Assembly (NCBI RefSeq): GCF_017868775.1
Contig: NZ_CP053381.1
Location: 1,426,001 to 1,490,000, forward strand
Direction of reading: 5' to 3'
DNA from: Billgrantia sulfidoxydans
Lineage (GTDB): Bacteria > Pseudomonadota > Gammaproteobacteria > Pseudomonadales > Halomonadaceae
DNA length: 64,000 nucleotides
Positions 1-10,803 of this stretch are shown one piece after another; the first letter of the stretch is position 1, and every line of letters starts with the position of its first letter. Under the pieces are notes generated by a model that did not search any database, was not told the DNA's origin, and saw nothing but the letters and a program-made list of their open reading frames with translations. The position numbers were made by a program, and so were the translations under genes.

Positions 1-28
1 GAGACCAAGGGGGAGACGAGGAGGCAGG

Positions 29-655
29 ATGCTTGACCGCTGGGCCATGCCGCTGACGCAGGCGCCGCTGGCGCTCATCGCCCGGCGACTCATGCGCTGG
101 GGAACCCGGCCCGACCAGGTCACCCTGGTGGCCTTCGGCATCGGCATGCTCAGCCTGCCGCTGTTGGCCCTGGAGTGGTACCTGGCGGCGCTGGTGGCGA
201 TCCTTCTCAATCGCCTGGGTGACGGGGTGGACGGCGCCCTGGCCCGGCTCGCGGGCCGTGCCAGCGATGCCGGCGGCTTTCTCGACATCGGCCTCGACTT
301 CGTCTTCTATGCGGCCGTGGTGCTCGGCTTCGCGCTGGCCGACCCGGATGCCAATGCGCTGGCAGCGGCCTTCCTACTGTTCGCCTTCATCGGCACCGGC
401 ACCTCGTTCCTGGCCTTCGCCATCATGGCGACCCGCCACGGACTCGAGCGCCCGCGCTTCCAGCAGAAGGCCTTCTACTATCTGCACGGCCTGACCGAGG
501 GTACCGAGACCATCCTGGCCTTCGTGCTCTTCTGCCTGCTGCCGAGTCACTTCGCCTGGCTGGCCACGCTCTTCGCCGTCGCCTGCCTGATCACCACCTT
601 CACCCGGCTATGGGGAGGCTATCGCACCCTGCGCGGCCTCGAGGTGAAGGGTTAG
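29..655 (+). CDS. CDP-alcohol phosphatidyltransferase family membrane protein
   Basis: A 208-residue multi-pass inner-membrane protein of the CDP-alcohol phosphatidyltransferase family, which transfers a phosphatidyl or similar group from a CDP-linked donor to an alcohol acceptor. The family signature is complete: D68-G69, A72-R73, G82, D86 and D90 give the DGxxARx8Gx3Dx3D metal and CDP site. Hydrophobic stretches lie at about 32-60, 92-130 and 158-190. A GAGGAGG ribosome binding site lies just upstream of the ATG. The acceptor cannot be read from the sequence; it resembles the YnbA-like branch rather than classical PgsA or PssA. It may be the last gene of an operon that begins left of the window. 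Confidence 0.8.
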   Translation: MLDRWAMPLTQAPLALIARRLMRWGTRPDQVTLVAFGIGMLSLPLLALEWYLAALVAILLNRLGDGVDGALARLAGRASDAGGFLDIGLDFVFYAAVVLGFALADPDANALAAAFLLFAFIGTGTSFLAFAIMATRHGLERPRFQQKAFYYLHGLTEGTETILAFVLFCLLPSHFAWLATLFAVACLITTFTRLWGGYRTLRGLEVKG

Positions 656-691
656 GCGCCGCCGAGCCCATAGGCCAGGACCCGAACGACA

Positions 692-717
692 GAAGGGGCA
701 GCCTTGGCTGCCCCTTC
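692..717. terminator. Bidirectional intrinsic terminator
   Basis: A GC-rich perfect inverted repeat (AAGGGGCAG and its complement, with a few-base loop) sits between the convergent phosphatidyltransferase and slyD genes. There is no long T run, so termination strength is uncertain. Confidence 0.6.
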
Positions 718-745
718 GGAACCGCTCGCACGAGGACTCGACGAC

Positions 746-1228
746 TCAGTGCTCGACGCCGCCTTCACCGTGCACGTGGCCGTGCTCGATCTCTTCCTGG
801 CTGGCTTCGCGCACGTTGGAGATCTCGACGTCGAAGTTGAGCTTCTGCCCGGCCAGCGGATGGTTACCGTCGACCGTCACGGTATCGCCTTCCACCTTGG
901 TCACGGTGACCATCAGCGGGCCGCCCTGGGTCTGGGCCTGGAACTGCATGCCCGGTTCCACGGACTCGACGCCCTGGAAGGCGTCACGCGGCACTTCCTG
1001 GACGAGCTGGGGTTGAACCTCGCCGTAGCCCTCTTCGGGAGAGACGGTCACGTTAAGCTTCTCGCCGGCCTCACGGCCTTCGAGCTGTTTCTCGAGCCCG
1101 GGAATGATGTTGCCGGCGCCGTGGAGATAGGTCAGCGGCTGACGGCCTTCCGAACTGTCCAGCACCTCACCTGCATCGTTGGTCAGGGTATAGTGGAACG
1201 CGACAACGGAATTCTGCGCAATCTGCAT
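746..1228 (-). CDS. slyD: FKBP-type peptidyl-prolyl isomerase, SlyD-like
   Basis: A 160-residue cytoplasmic FKBP-fold prolyl isomerase and chaperone. The N-terminal FKBP half carries the FHYTL and NIIPGLE family motifs. It is followed by the insert-in-flap region typical of SlyD and a return to FKBP sequence around NHPLAGQ. The C-terminus is short and His/Glu-rich (HGHVHGEGG), a reduced form of the metal-binding tail of E. coli SlyD. The start is the ATG at 1228 (MQIAQN), preceded by AAAGG; an upstream in-frame start would add eight residues without family similarity. Likely roles are folding of proline-limited proteins and nickel handling. Confidence 0.88.
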   Translation of the reverse strand: MQIAQNSVVAFHYTLTNDAGEVLDSSEGRQPLTYLHGAGNIIPGLEKQLEGREAGEKLNVTVSPEEGYGEVQPQLVQEVPRDAFQGVESVEPGMQFQAQTQGGPLMVTVTKVEGDTVTVDGNHPLAGQKLNFDVEISNVREASQEEIEHGHVHGEGGVEH

Positions 1229-1437
1229 TGATGAACCTTTCGGTGAGAGCATGTAGACACTATGGTAACGCGCGACATCCGCACTGTCAGGGGGGATGCG
1301 TTTTTTTCAGCTTGCCGAGCCTTGCCCTGAGCGTCATTCACGCCTTTTGGCGTGGTTGCGCCCTCATGGCCCCACGGCTACCCTAGCGGGATTCCTTTCC
1401 TGTCCGATCCTAGCCAACCTCTGCCTGGAGCGAATCC

Positions 1438-1722
1438 ATGACCGAAATCGTGATCTGGTTGATTGCCTTTGTCCTCATCCTGTTCTTCAGCATCAAGATG
1501 TGGGAGACGTCCGTCAGCGCTGGTTTGAACAAGGTGATCCCGCGCGTCATCAAGAGCGACGACGACAACCGCTGGGTCTGGTCCGTGGCGCTCGCCGTGC
1601 TGGGTGCCACGACGCTGGTGCGCCCCATCGACATGCTGCTCACCGCGATCGTCATTGCCGTGTTGGCGTTGATCGTCAAGAAGGTGGCCGGCTGGGCCAT
1701 GGGCAAGGCCAACTTCCACTGA
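1438..1722 (+). CDS. Small hypothetical membrane protein
   Basis: A 94-residue protein that I do not recognise by name. A hydrophobic N-terminal segment (about 4-22) is followed by a charged stretch with three consecutive Asp (about 50-52), then two adjacent hydrophobic segments (about 55-70 and 74-92), so two or three membrane spans are likely. The ATG has a GGAG eight bases upstream, and a strong terminator-like hairpin follows, so it looks like a single-gene unit. A competing open frame on the other strand lacks a ribosome binding site and hydrophobic pattern. Confidence 0.6.
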   Translation: MTEIVIWLIAFVLILFFSIKMWETSVSAGLNKVIPRVIKSDDDNRWVWSVALAVLGATTLVRPIDMLLTAIVIAVLALIVKKVAGWAMGKANFH

Positions 1723-1760
1723 GAAGCGGCTGGCCGCCTGGATTGGCGGCCGACATGTAG

Positions 1761-1790
1761 AGAGGGCCCGCAGCAGGCTGCGGGCCCTCT
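1761..1790. terminator. Intrinsic terminator hairpin
   Basis: A 13-bp perfect stem (AGAGGGCCCGCAG and complement) with a 4-base loop, followed on the + strand by a short T-rich stretch. It lies between the convergent small membrane gene and the SlyB-like gene and can serve both. Confidence 0.8.
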
Positions 1791-1835
1791 CGTATTTTCG
1801 CGACGGGGGCTGTAGCGGCCCTCGTGCAGCCAGAC

Positions 1836-2303
1836 TCAGTAAGGCGCCACGCTGACGTTGGCGCCGCTGCCGATCATGCGCACGCGCTGGCCGACCTGAT
1901 AGGGGCGATCGGCTTTCTGCACGATCACGACGTTCTGGCCGTCGTCACGTCGAATCTCCATTTCCCAGGCGCGCACGCGGTTGGCCGACTCCTCTGCGGC
2001 GCTACCCGCCACGGCGCCGCCGATGACGCCCGCGGCGGTGGCCAGCTGGCGGCCCGAACCGCCGCCCACCTGGTTGCCGAGCAGCCCGCCGATCACGGCC
2101 CCGCCGCCGGTGCCGATGATGCCGCCCATGCGGCTGTCGGCCTGGATCTGCACCTGGCGCAGCGCGGTGATGGTGCCGAAGGTCACGGTCTGGGCGGTTC
2201 CGGCCTGGTTGCCGCGGTAGACGTCACCGCCCATGGTCGAGGTGTTGGCACAGCCGGCCAGGGTCAACATGCCAATGGCCAGCACGGGAACAAGACGCTT
2301 CAT
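1836..2303 (-). CDS. Glycine-zipper outer-membrane lipoprotein, SlyB/Pcp-like
   Basis: A 155-residue lipoprotein. The signal peptide ends in a lipobox (TLAGC, Cys at about residue 17). The middle of the protein has two glycine-zipper hairpin segments rich in GGxxGG repeats, the 2TM glycine-zipper domain of the SlyB/Pcp family, which associates with the outer membrane. The C-terminal 45 residues form a soluble beta-rich tail. The start at 2303 was chosen because GGAGG precedes it and the signal peptide begins there; a longer open frame upstream adds 32 unrelated residues. In relatives SlyB supports outer-membrane integrity and responds to Mg2+ or envelope stress. Confidence 0.85.
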   Translation of the reverse strand: MKRLVPVLAIGMLTLAGCANTSTMGGDVYRGNQAGTAQTVTFGTITALRQVQIQADSRMGGIIGTGGGAVIGGLLGNQVGGGSGRQLATAAGVIGGAVAGSAAEESANRVRAWEMEIRRDDGQNVVIVQKADRPYQVGQRVRMIGSGANVSVAPY

Positions 2304-2524
2304 GTACACCTCCTGAGGCAAGGCATGCCCGTCCTGTGGCATCGCCGTTACCGGGTTATGGAAACAGTGTTTGCTAACTAGCTTAACCAGCCATGCCACA
2401 TTTGACCAGCACTGGATGACGGGGTGCCGTGCTTCGCTGCGTCAAAGTCGGCAAAAAACAAGGAAGATGTGACGCCCCCGTTTCCGGCCGGGTGGCGAGC
2501 AGAATATAGAGCAGGGCCATGACG

Positions 2525-2549
2525 AAAAAAGGGAGGCGCGAGGCCTCCC
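2525..2549 (-). terminator. Rho-independent terminator of aceA
   Basis: A GGGAGGC/GCCTCCC stem with a 5-base loop is followed, in the leftward direction, by six T residues. It sits about 35 bases past the aceA stop codon. Confidence 0.85.
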
Positions 2550-2582
2550 AAGGGTTCCAGTCGTTCTACCGTGTCGCCATGC

Positions 2583-4178
2583 TCAGCCGAACTGGTTCAT
2601 GGTGTTGTCCTTGCCGCCGGCCTTGAGTGCCGCTTCGCCGTGGAAGAACTCCTTGTGGTCGTCGCCGATGTTGGAGCCGGCCATGTCCTGGTGCTTGACG
2701 GTGGCGATGCCTTCGCGGATCTCGCGGCGCTGTACGCCCGCCACGTAGGCCAGCATGCCCTCGTCGCCGAAGTAGCCCTTGGCCAGGTTGTCGGTGGACA
2801 GGGCGGCGGTGTGGTAGGTCGGCAGCGTGATCAGGTGGTGGAAGATGCCGGCTTCGCGCGAGGCGTCGCGCTGGAAGTTCTGCGTCCATTCGTCGGCCAG
2901 CTTGCCAAGCTCGGTGTCGTCGTACTCGGCGCTCATCAGCTTGGCGCGATCGTAGGCGGAGACGTCCTTGCCTTCCTTCTCCCAGGCGTCGAACACCTGC
3001 TGGCGGAAGTTCAGGGTCCAGTTGAACGAGGGCGAGTTGTTGTAGACCAGCTTGGCGTCCGGCACCACTTCGCGGATGCGGTTGACCATACTGGCGATCT
3101 GGCCGACGTGGGGCTTCTCGGTCTCGATCCACAGCAGGTCGGCGCCGTTCTGCAGGCTGGTGATGCAGTCCAGCACCACGCGGTCCTCGCCGGTACCCGG
3201 CTTGAACTGGTAGAGGCCGGAGGCCAGGCGCTTGACCTTGACCAGCTTGCCGTTCTGCTTGATCACCACGTCGCCGTTGTCGATGTCGGAGGCGGAGGTG
3301 ATCTCGTCGCCATCGAGGAAGCTGTTGTACTGGTCGCCCAGGTCGCCCGGCTCCTTGGTCACGGCGATCTTCTGGGTCAGTCCGGCGCCCAGGGAGTCGG
3401 TGCGGGCGACTATCACGCCGTCTTCCACGCCCAGCTCGAGGAAGGCGTAGCGCACGGCATTGATCTTGGCCAGGAAGTCCTCGTGAGGCACGGTGACCTT
3501 GCCGTCCTGGTGGCCGCACTGCTTCTCGTCGGAAACCTGGTTCTCGAGCTGGATGCAGCAGGCGCCCGCTTCGATCATCTTCTTGGCCAGCAGATAGGTG
3601 GCCTCGGCGTTGCCGAAACCGGCATCGATATCGGCGATGATCGGCACCACGTGGGTCTCGTGGCTGTCGATCTTGGCGATCAGTTCGTCGGCCTTGGCCT
3701 TGTCACCCGCCTTCTGGGCGGCTTCCAGGTCACGGAACAGGTGGTTGAGCTCCCAGGCATCGGCCTGACGCAGGAAGGTGTAGAGCTCCTCGATCAGGCT
3801 CGGCACGCTGGTCTTCTCATGCATGGACTGGTCGGGCAGCGGGCCGAACTCGGAGCGCAGGGCGGCGACCATCCAGCCGGAGAGGTAGAGGTAGCGGCGC
3901 TTGGTGGTGCCGAAGTGCTTCTTGATCGAGATCAGCTTCTGCTGGCCGATGAAGCCGTGCCAGCAGCCCAGCGACTGGGTGTACTGGGCGCTGTCGGCGT
4001 CGTAGGCGGCCATGTCCTCACGCATGATCTTGGCGGTGTAGCGGGCGATGTCGAGACCGGTCTTGAAGCGGTTCTGGGCGCGCATGCGGGCGGCATTCTC
4101 GGGGCTGATGCTCGCCCACTTGCCCTGCTGGGCCTCGCGCAGTTGAGCCAGTGCCTTGATGTCGTCTTTGTATGACAT
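2583..4178 (-). CDS. aceA: Isocitrate lyase
   Basis: Isocitrate lyase (531 residues) splits isocitrate into succinate and glyoxylate, the first step of the glyoxylate shunt used on acetate and fatty acids. The catalytic loop appears as KQCGH with Cys221, in place of the KKCGH of E. coli AceA. This and the length, about 100 residues more than E. coli AceA, mark the longer isoform seen in Pseudomonas, Acinetobacter and Halomonas. The start at 4178 has GGAAGGA upstream. It is a single-gene unit with its own terminator. The 387-bp region upstream holds an inverted repeat that could be an operator. The competing TCA enzyme, icd, lies 12 kb away. Confidence 0.96.
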   Translation of the reverse strand: MSYKDDIKALAQLREAQQGKWASISPENAARMRAQNRFKTGLDIARYTAKIMREDMAAYDADSAQYTQSLGCWHGFIGQQKLISIKKHFGTTKRRYLYLSGWMVAALRSEFGPLPDQSMHEKTSVPSLIEELYTFLRQADAWELNHLFRDLEAAQKAGDKAKADELIAKIDSHETHVVPIIADIDAGFGNAEATYLLAKKMIEAGACCIQLENQVSDEKQCGHQDGKVTVPHEDFLAKINAVRYAFLELGVEDGVIVARTDSLGAGLTQKIAVTKEPGDLGDQYNSFLDGDEITSASDIDNGDVVIKQNGKLVKVKRLASGLYQFKPGTGEDRVVLDCITSLQNGADLLWIETEKPHVGQIASMVNRIREVVPDAKLVYNNSPSFNWTLNFRQQVFDAWEKEGKDVSAYDRAKLMSAEYDDTELGKLADEWTQNFQRDASREAGIFHHLITLPTYHTAALSTDNLAKGYFGDEGMLAYVAGVQRREIREGIATVKHQDMAGSNIGDDHKEFFHGEAALKAGGKDNTMNQFG

Positions 4179-4565
4179 GGTGCCATCCTTCCGATCTGAG
4201 GTGGGGTCGTCGGCTTCGATTGCCATGCGGCGGCGCTCGCTGCCTCGTCGGTCGCTTGAAGCTGCATCGGGCCGGCCGGGCCGGGTTATGCTGCAGCTGC
4301 GAAGTGTTACCAGATTCAACCAGCTGACAGGGATTGTCTCTACGGCCTTGGTCGAATCCGAGTCGGCGTTAAAACGGATCGGGTCGGGAGTTTTTTCGCT
4401 TGCTACCGAACAGGTGTTTTAACGCTGTCATGACACCACTATGCCCGTGCCTCCTGGCCTGGACAATCATCACTTGGGGGAAAGAAGGGTTGTAGTTCGA
4501 CTACAGGAGCAAACGTTCGGCACCTTTTCCTGTAGTCGAATTTCGCCGGAAGGAAGCTTGGGCCA
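4179..4565. other. 387-bp intergenic region upstream of aceA
   Basis: No gene is visible. It is less GC-rich than its surroundings, as expected for an aceA promoter region. Its left half contains short AT-rich stretches but no clear -35/-10 pair. Its right half contains the 13-bp inverted repeat described separately. Confidence 0.5.
4496..4540. promoter_or_regulatory. 13-bp perfect inverted repeat
   Basis: TTCGACTACAGGA at 4496-4508 is matched by its exact reverse complement at 4528-4540, with 19 bases between. A further partial copy (TGTAGTTCGA) begins at 4491. Arm centres are about 32 bp apart, three helical turns. It lies about 320-360 bp upstream of aceA and directly after the GNAT stop codon. 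It could be an operator for aceA or an mRNA 3' hairpin for the GNAT operon; the long loop and lack of a T run make a simple terminator less likely. Confidence 0.5.
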
Positions 4566-5000
4566 CTAACGATCTTTCAGGGTAAGGCGCATGTTGCGGT
4601 GCGGAATTCCGGCGTCGAGGAAGACCTCGCCGAACGCCACGAAGCCCAGGTTCTCGTAGAAGGCGAGGGCATGGGTCTGGGCGGCCAGTTCGACCCGGTC
4701 ATGACCCAGGCGGTGCGCCGCCTCGATGGCGGCCCGCATCAGCGCCGCGCCGACGCCCAGGCCGCGCGCTTCGCGCAGCACGGCCACACGGCCGATATGC
4801 CCGTCGGGCAGCAGCCGGGCGGTGCCGAGGGGCGCCTCGCCGCGCAGGGCGAGGAAGTGGCGGCACGCGTCGTCGCGACCGTCCCACTCCTCTTCCAGGG
4901 GCACCTGCTGCTCCTCGATGAAGACCACGCGGCGGATCTCGCCGGCCTGGTCACCGAGCTCGGCCCAACTGCCTTCGTGTATCTCGATGGGGTCGTCCAC
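4566..5000 (-). CDS. GNAT family N-acetyltransferase
   Basis: A 144-residue single-domain GNAT acetyltransferase that would move an acetyl group from acetyl-CoA to an amine. The acetyl-CoA binding motif A reads RGLGVG (about residues 79-84) and is preceded by a typical beta-4 strand (GRVAVL). A C-terminal FYENLGF motif is present. It resembles the ElaA/YjcF-like branch; the substrate is unknown. Its start lies only a few bases after the roxA stop, so it is the last gene of the leftward operon and probably translationally coupled. Confidence 0.82.
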   Translation of the reverse strand: MDDPIEIHEGSWAELGDQAGEIRRVVFIEEQQVPLEEEWDGRDDACRHFLALRGEAPLGTARLLPDGHIGRVAVLREARGLGVGAALMRAAIEAAHRLGHDRVELAAQTHALAFYENLGFVAFGEVFLDAGIPHRNMRLTLKDR

Positions 5001-5003
5001 GCG

Positions 5004-6176
5004 TTACTCCTCCTCGTCGGGCCAGGTCAGGCTGCCGGCATCGAGCAATGTGGCAAACAGCTCGGCGGCTCCCTCGTGCGCCAGTAGTTCAGCATCGAGA
5101 GGAGTCTCCGAGGCCACGGCCCGAGCCAAGGGCAGGGTGCATTCGACTCCGTCGCCGTCGGCGAAGAGGGTGGCGCGATGCTCGCCCAGGGCACGCCAGG
5201 CGAAGCGCGAGCCGGGGCTGCGCAGGAGTTCCTCCCCCTCCTGTAGTAAGGCGACAAGCTCATCGACGTCCGTCGGGGCCTCGCTGGGCACCAACTGGTC
5301 GACGTACTTGGGCTGGGTCATCACCCGGCCGAACCACTGGGCGAGCTGGACCGGGTCGTCGAGGGTGGCCAGGATCAGGTGGCGCATGCGCTCGAGCGCG
5401 GCATCGTCGAGCTCCGTCGGGTCGGCGGGCGGCGCCATGCCGGCATCGGCGTAGCGCAGCGAGGGGGGCAACTGCTCGCCGAGGTAGTCGGCGAAGGAAG
5501 TGATCGCTTCGTCCGCCGAAGGCGCGCGGAAACCCACCGAGTAGGTCATGCAGTCGTCGGACTGGCTGATGCCGTGATGCGCCCAGCCCGGTGGCAGGTA
5601 GAGCATGTCACCCGGCTCCAGCACCCAGTCGTCGCCGGGTTCGACCTCGAAGCGCTCGAGGATGCGCAGATCGATGCCGGGAATGATCGGGGCGTCGTCG
5701 GACACCTTGCCGCCGAGCTGCCAGCGACGCCTGCCGAGGCCCTGGATCAGGAACACGTCGTACTGGTCGACGTGGGGGCCGACGCTGCCACCCGGCGGGG
5801 CGTAGCTGATCATGACGTCGTCGAGCCGCCAGCGCGGCAGGAAATCGAAATGGTCGAGCAGTTCGGCCACCTCGGGCACGTAGTGGTCCACGGCCTGCAC
5901 CAGCAGGGTCCAGTCGCGCTCGGGCAGCTCGCCGAACACGGCCTCGTCGAAGGGGCCATGGCTGACCTGCCACGGGCCGTCGGGTCCTGCCTCTTCCACC
6001 AGGCGTGCCTCGACGCCCTCCTCGCAGGCGAGCCCGGCCAGTTCGTCGGGGTCGAGAGGGCTCTCGAAGTCGTCAAGGGCACCGCGGATCAGCAGCGGCT
6101 GGCGCTGCCAGTAGTCACGCAGGAACTCGGCAGGCGTGAGGCCACCGAGCAGGCTGAGAGGGGCGTTGCTTGGCAT
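5004..6176 (-). CDS. roxA: Ribosomal protein L16 arginine hydroxylase (JmjC/cupin oxygenase)
   Basis: A 390-residue 2-oxoglutarate/Fe(II) oxygenase of the RoxA/YcfD family, which hydroxylates an arginine of ribosomal protein L16. The iron ligands are visible as H135-x-D137 (GPHVDQYD) and a distal His near 200 in PPGWAHHG. The JmjC double-stranded beta-helix is followed by the C-terminal winged-helix dimerisation part of this family. The length matches YcfD (about 373). It lies between a cobalamin adenosyltransferase and a GNAT gene in a leftward operon. The ATG at 6176 has only a weak ribosome binding site. Confidence 0.88.
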   Translation of the reverse strand: MPSNAPLSLLGGLTPAEFLRDYWQRQPLLIRGALDDFESPLDPDELAGLACEEGVEARLVEEAGPDGPWQVSHGPFDEAVFGELPERDWTLLVQAVDHYVPEVAELLDHFDFLPRWRLDDVMISYAPPGGSVGPHVDQYDVFLIQGLGRRRWQLGGKVSDDAPIIPGIDLRILERFEVEPGDDWVLEPGDMLYLPPGWAHHGISQSDDCMTYSVGFRAPSADEAITSFADYLGEQLPPSLRYADAGMAPPADPTELDDAALERMRHLILATLDDPVQLAQWFGRVMTQPKYVDQLVPSEAPTDVDELVALLQEGEELLRSPGSRFAWRALGEHRATLFADGDGVECTLPLARAVASETPLDAELLAHEGAAELFATLLDAGSLTWPDEEE

Positions 6177-6277
6177 GGTGTCTCGCTATTCGGCAGAAGG
6201 CACGAAGAGCCGCAGGGGCGCCGTTGGCGGCCCTGCGGGGGAAAGGGATAATGGTAGCGTATCGCGGCGTGCGGGGC

Positions 6278-6841
6278 TCAGCGGTTGGCGCCGGGCACCC
6301 AAAGCACGTCGCGCTCGCCGTTGCCGTTGGCCCGCCGCGCGAGCACGAACAGCAGGTCGGAGAGCCGGTTGAGGTAGCGCAGCACCTCGGGGTTGACCGT
6401 CTGCCCGGTCATCAGTGCCGTGACCTCGCGTTCGGCGCGTCGGACCACGGTGCGCGCCAGGTGCAGGTGAGCGGCCAGCGGCGTACCGCCCGGCAGGATG
6501 AAGGAGCGCAGGGTGGCGAGCTCGGCGTTGCAGGCGTCGATTCTGCCCTCGAGATACTCCACCTGGGCCGTCGTGACCCGCAGCGGCGGGTACGCCGGCG
6601 CCTCCTGCTCCGGCGTGCACAGGTCGGCGCCGACGTCGAACAGGTCGTTCTGTACTCGGGCCAGCAGGTCGTGCAGCTCGCCCTCGGCGTGAAGCTGAGC
6701 CAGGCCGATGACGGCGTTGCTCTCGTCCACGCTGCCGAAGGCCTCGACGCGCGGGTCGTGCTTGGCCACGCGCGTGCCGTCGCCGAGGCCGGTGTCGCCC
6801 CTGTCGCCGGTGCGGGTGTAGATCTTGGTCAGCTTGACCAT
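6278..6841 (-). CDS. Cob(I)alamin adenosyltransferase, PduO/MMAB type (copy 1)
   Basis: A 187-residue ATP:cob(I)alamin adenosyltransferase, which makes coenzyme B12. The N-terminal ATP-binding motif TRTGDRGDTGL, the FILPGG motif and the helical RRAERE motif of the PduO family are present. The start at 6841 gives MVKLTKIY, as in relatives. It lies 29 bp after purB in a housekeeping operon. A second adenosyltransferase at 53,487-54,056 is clearly homologous along its whole length and belongs to the mutase operon, so this copy is probably the general-purpose enzyme. Confidence 0.93.
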   Translation of the reverse strand: MVKLTKIYTRTGDRGDTGLGDGTRVAKHDPRVEAFGSVDESNAVIGLAQLHAEGELHDLLARVQNDLFDVGADLCTPEQEAPAYPPLRVTTAQVEYLEGRIDACNAELATLRSFILPGGTPLAAHLHLARTVVRRAEREVTALMTGQTVNPEVLRYLNRLSDLLFVLARRANGNGERDVLWVPGANR

Positions 6842-6870
6842 GGCGGCACCCTCCTCAGTGGCCGTTGGGA

Positions 6871-8929
<2,059 letters not shown>

Positions 8930-8933
<4 letters not shown>

Positions 8934-10042
8934 GCGCCGGCCTCCGTGGCGTTCCAGGTCTCGCGGATCACGCCGCCGCCGAGGCAGATCTCGCCGTCAT
9001 AGAGCACCAGCGACTGGCCGGGCGTGACGGCGCGCTGAGGGTCAATGAAGCGAACCTCGACGCCGCCATCCGCGCGCGTGCGCATATGACAGGGCACGTC
9101 GCCCTGGCGGTAGCGGGTCTTGGCGGTATAGCGGCCCTCGGCGGCGGGCGGCTCGCCGGCCACCCAGTCCATCGCCTCGGTGGCCAGCGAGTCGGTGTAG
9201 AGCAGCGGGTGATGCTTGCCCTGCACGGCGATCAGCACGTTGCGCTCGAGGTCCTTGCCCGCCACGTACCACGGCGCCTCGGGATGGTTGGCCAACCCGC
9301 CGATGCCGAGCCCCTGGCGCTGCCCCAGGGTGTAGTACATCAGCCCCATGTGCTCGCCGATGGCCTCACCTTCGGGCGTTTCGATCACCCCCGGCTGGGC
9401 CGGCAGGTACTGCTGCAGGAAGTCGCGGAAGCGTCGCTCGCCGATGAAGCAGATGCCGGTGGAATCTTTCTTGCGTGCGGTGGCCAGGCCGTGACGCTCG
9501 GCGATGGCACGCACCTCGGGCTTCGCCAGTTCGCCCACCGGGAACAGCGTGCGGGCGATGGCGGCCTCCGGCACGGCGTGCAGGAAGTAGCTCTGGTCCT
9601 TGTTGGCGTCGAGCCCCTTGAGCAGGCGCGGGCGGCCGTCGCGCACGCCGCCGCGCACGTAGTGGCCGGTGGCGATCTTCTCGGCACCGAGCATCTCGGC
9701 GTACTCGAGGAACACCTTGAACTTGATCTCGCGGTTGCACAGGATGTCGGGGTTCGGCGTGCGTCCGGCCTGGTACTCGGCCAGGAAGTGCTCGAACACG
9801 TTGTCCCAGTACTCGGCGGCGAAGTTGGCGCTGTGCAGCTTGATGCCGAGCTTCTCGCACACGGCCTGGGCATCCGCCAGGTCGGCCTTGGCGGTGCAGT
9901 ACTCGGTGCCGTCGTCCTCGTCCCAGTTCTTCATGAACAGGCCTTCGACCCGATAGCCCTGCTCGAGCAGCAGCAGGGCGGAAACGGAGGAGTCGACGCC
10001 GCCGGACATGCCGACGATCACCTTGCCTGAGGTGGCGGTCAT
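8930..10042 (-). CDS. mnmA: tRNA-specific 2-thiouridylase
   Basis: MnmA (370 residues) thiolates U34 in the wobble position of tRNA-Lys, tRNA-Glu and tRNA-Gln, taking sulfur from the Tus relay. The N-terminal PP-loop (SGGVDSS) binds ATP. Catalytic cysteines are seen in [10 protein letters not shown] and [10 protein letters not shown]. The start at 10042 ([15 protein letters not shown]) places the PP-loop at the usual distance from the N-terminus. It is the first gene of the leftward hflD-purB operon and is divergent from the tetR gene. The tRNA-Glu(TTC) genes at 48.6-49.1 kb encode one of its substrates. Confidence 0.96.
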
Positions 10043-10143
10043 GGACGCTCTCGGGATTGAGTGGTTCGCAAATGGGCGGGGATTATACCTCATGTTGTCG
10101 CATGGCTCATCTGCCGAGAGGCTGCGCGAAGAGGGATACTGTA

Positions 10144-10161
10144 ATTGACCGGCCGGCCAAT
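10144..10161. promoter_or_regulatory. Probable TetR operator 1
   Basis: An 18-bp near-perfect palindrome, ATTGACCGGCCGGCCAAT, ends 18 bases before the tetR start. Its core TGACCGGCCGRCCA recurs at 10807-10820, on the other side of tetR. Paired palindromes around a TetR-family gene and its efflux neighbours are typical operators. It may also influence divergent mnmA. Confidence 0.7.
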
Positions 10162-10179
10162 CAAGACTATCGTTGCGAG

Positions 10180-10785
10180 ATGAACCAGAGAGCCCAGACC
10201 CGAGACCCGGAACTGACCCGCGCGCGCATCCTCGACGCGGCCGAAGCCCTGTTCGTCGAACAGGGCTTCTCCGCCGTCAAGCTTAGTGCGCTGGCGCGTT
10301 CGGCCGAGGTCACCAAGAGCCTGATCCATCATCACTTCGGCAACAAGGAGCAGCTGTGGGAGGCGGTCAAGAACCGTGCCTTCGAACGCTACTTCACCGC
10401 CCAGATGGCGATGCTCGAGGAGGCCGGCGAGCCGGATGCCGCGCTGCTGCGCAGCTCGGTGGAAGCCTACTTCCATTTCCTGCGCGACAACCCCGGCGTG
10501 GTGCGGCTGTTCGCCTGGACCCACCTGGAGGGGGACAGCCACTGCGGCGAGCTCGACAACCAGCTCGTCGGGGCGGGGGCAGAATGGGTGCGCCAGGCCC
10601 AGCGGCGCGGGCTGCTGCGCCAGGACCTCAATCCTACCCATGTCATCGCCGTGTTCGTGATGACCTGCACCCAGTGGTTCGAGGCCAAGTGCCATCACGA
10701 GCACTGGCCGGGCATGGGCAGCGACGAAGCGTTCCTGGAGGATTTCCTGAAGATCTTCATGGAGGGGGTGCTACCCCGGGGCTGA
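10180..10785 (+). CDS. TetR/AcrR family transcriptional regulator
   Basis: A 201-residue repressor with an N-terminal TetR helix-turn-helix (about residues 12-58: ILDAAEALF, then [23 protein letters not shown]). A helical ligand-binding and dimerisation domain follows. The start at 10180 (MNQRAQT) was chosen because the palindromic operator lies immediately upstream and would fall inside the coding sequence if a longer frame were used. The RND efflux genes follow in the same direction with a second copy of the operator between them, so it very likely represses itself and the pump. The inducing ligand is unknown. Confidence 0.88.
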   Translation: MNQRAQTRDPELTRARILDAAEALFVEQGFSAVKLSALARSAEVTKSLIHHHFGNKEQLWEAVKNRAFERYFTAQMAMLEEAGEPDAALLRSSVEAYFHFLRDNPGVVRLFAWTHLEGDSHCGELDNQLVGAGAEWVRQAQRRGLLRQDLNPTHVIAVFVMTCTQWFEAKCHHEHWPGMGSDEAFLEDFLKIFMEGVLPRG

Positions 10786-10803
10786 GCGTTTTTTTGGGCT
10801 CAT

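Noticed and set aside
1293-1300. T run downstream of GC-rich DNA near the slyD start as a terminator
   Set aside because: No stable stem precedes it in either direction and it lies upstream of the genes on both sides.
10766-10797. Terminator after tetR
   Set aside because: A GGGGT/ACCCC hairpin lies over the stop region, but the T run is about 12 bases away, so it is not convincing.
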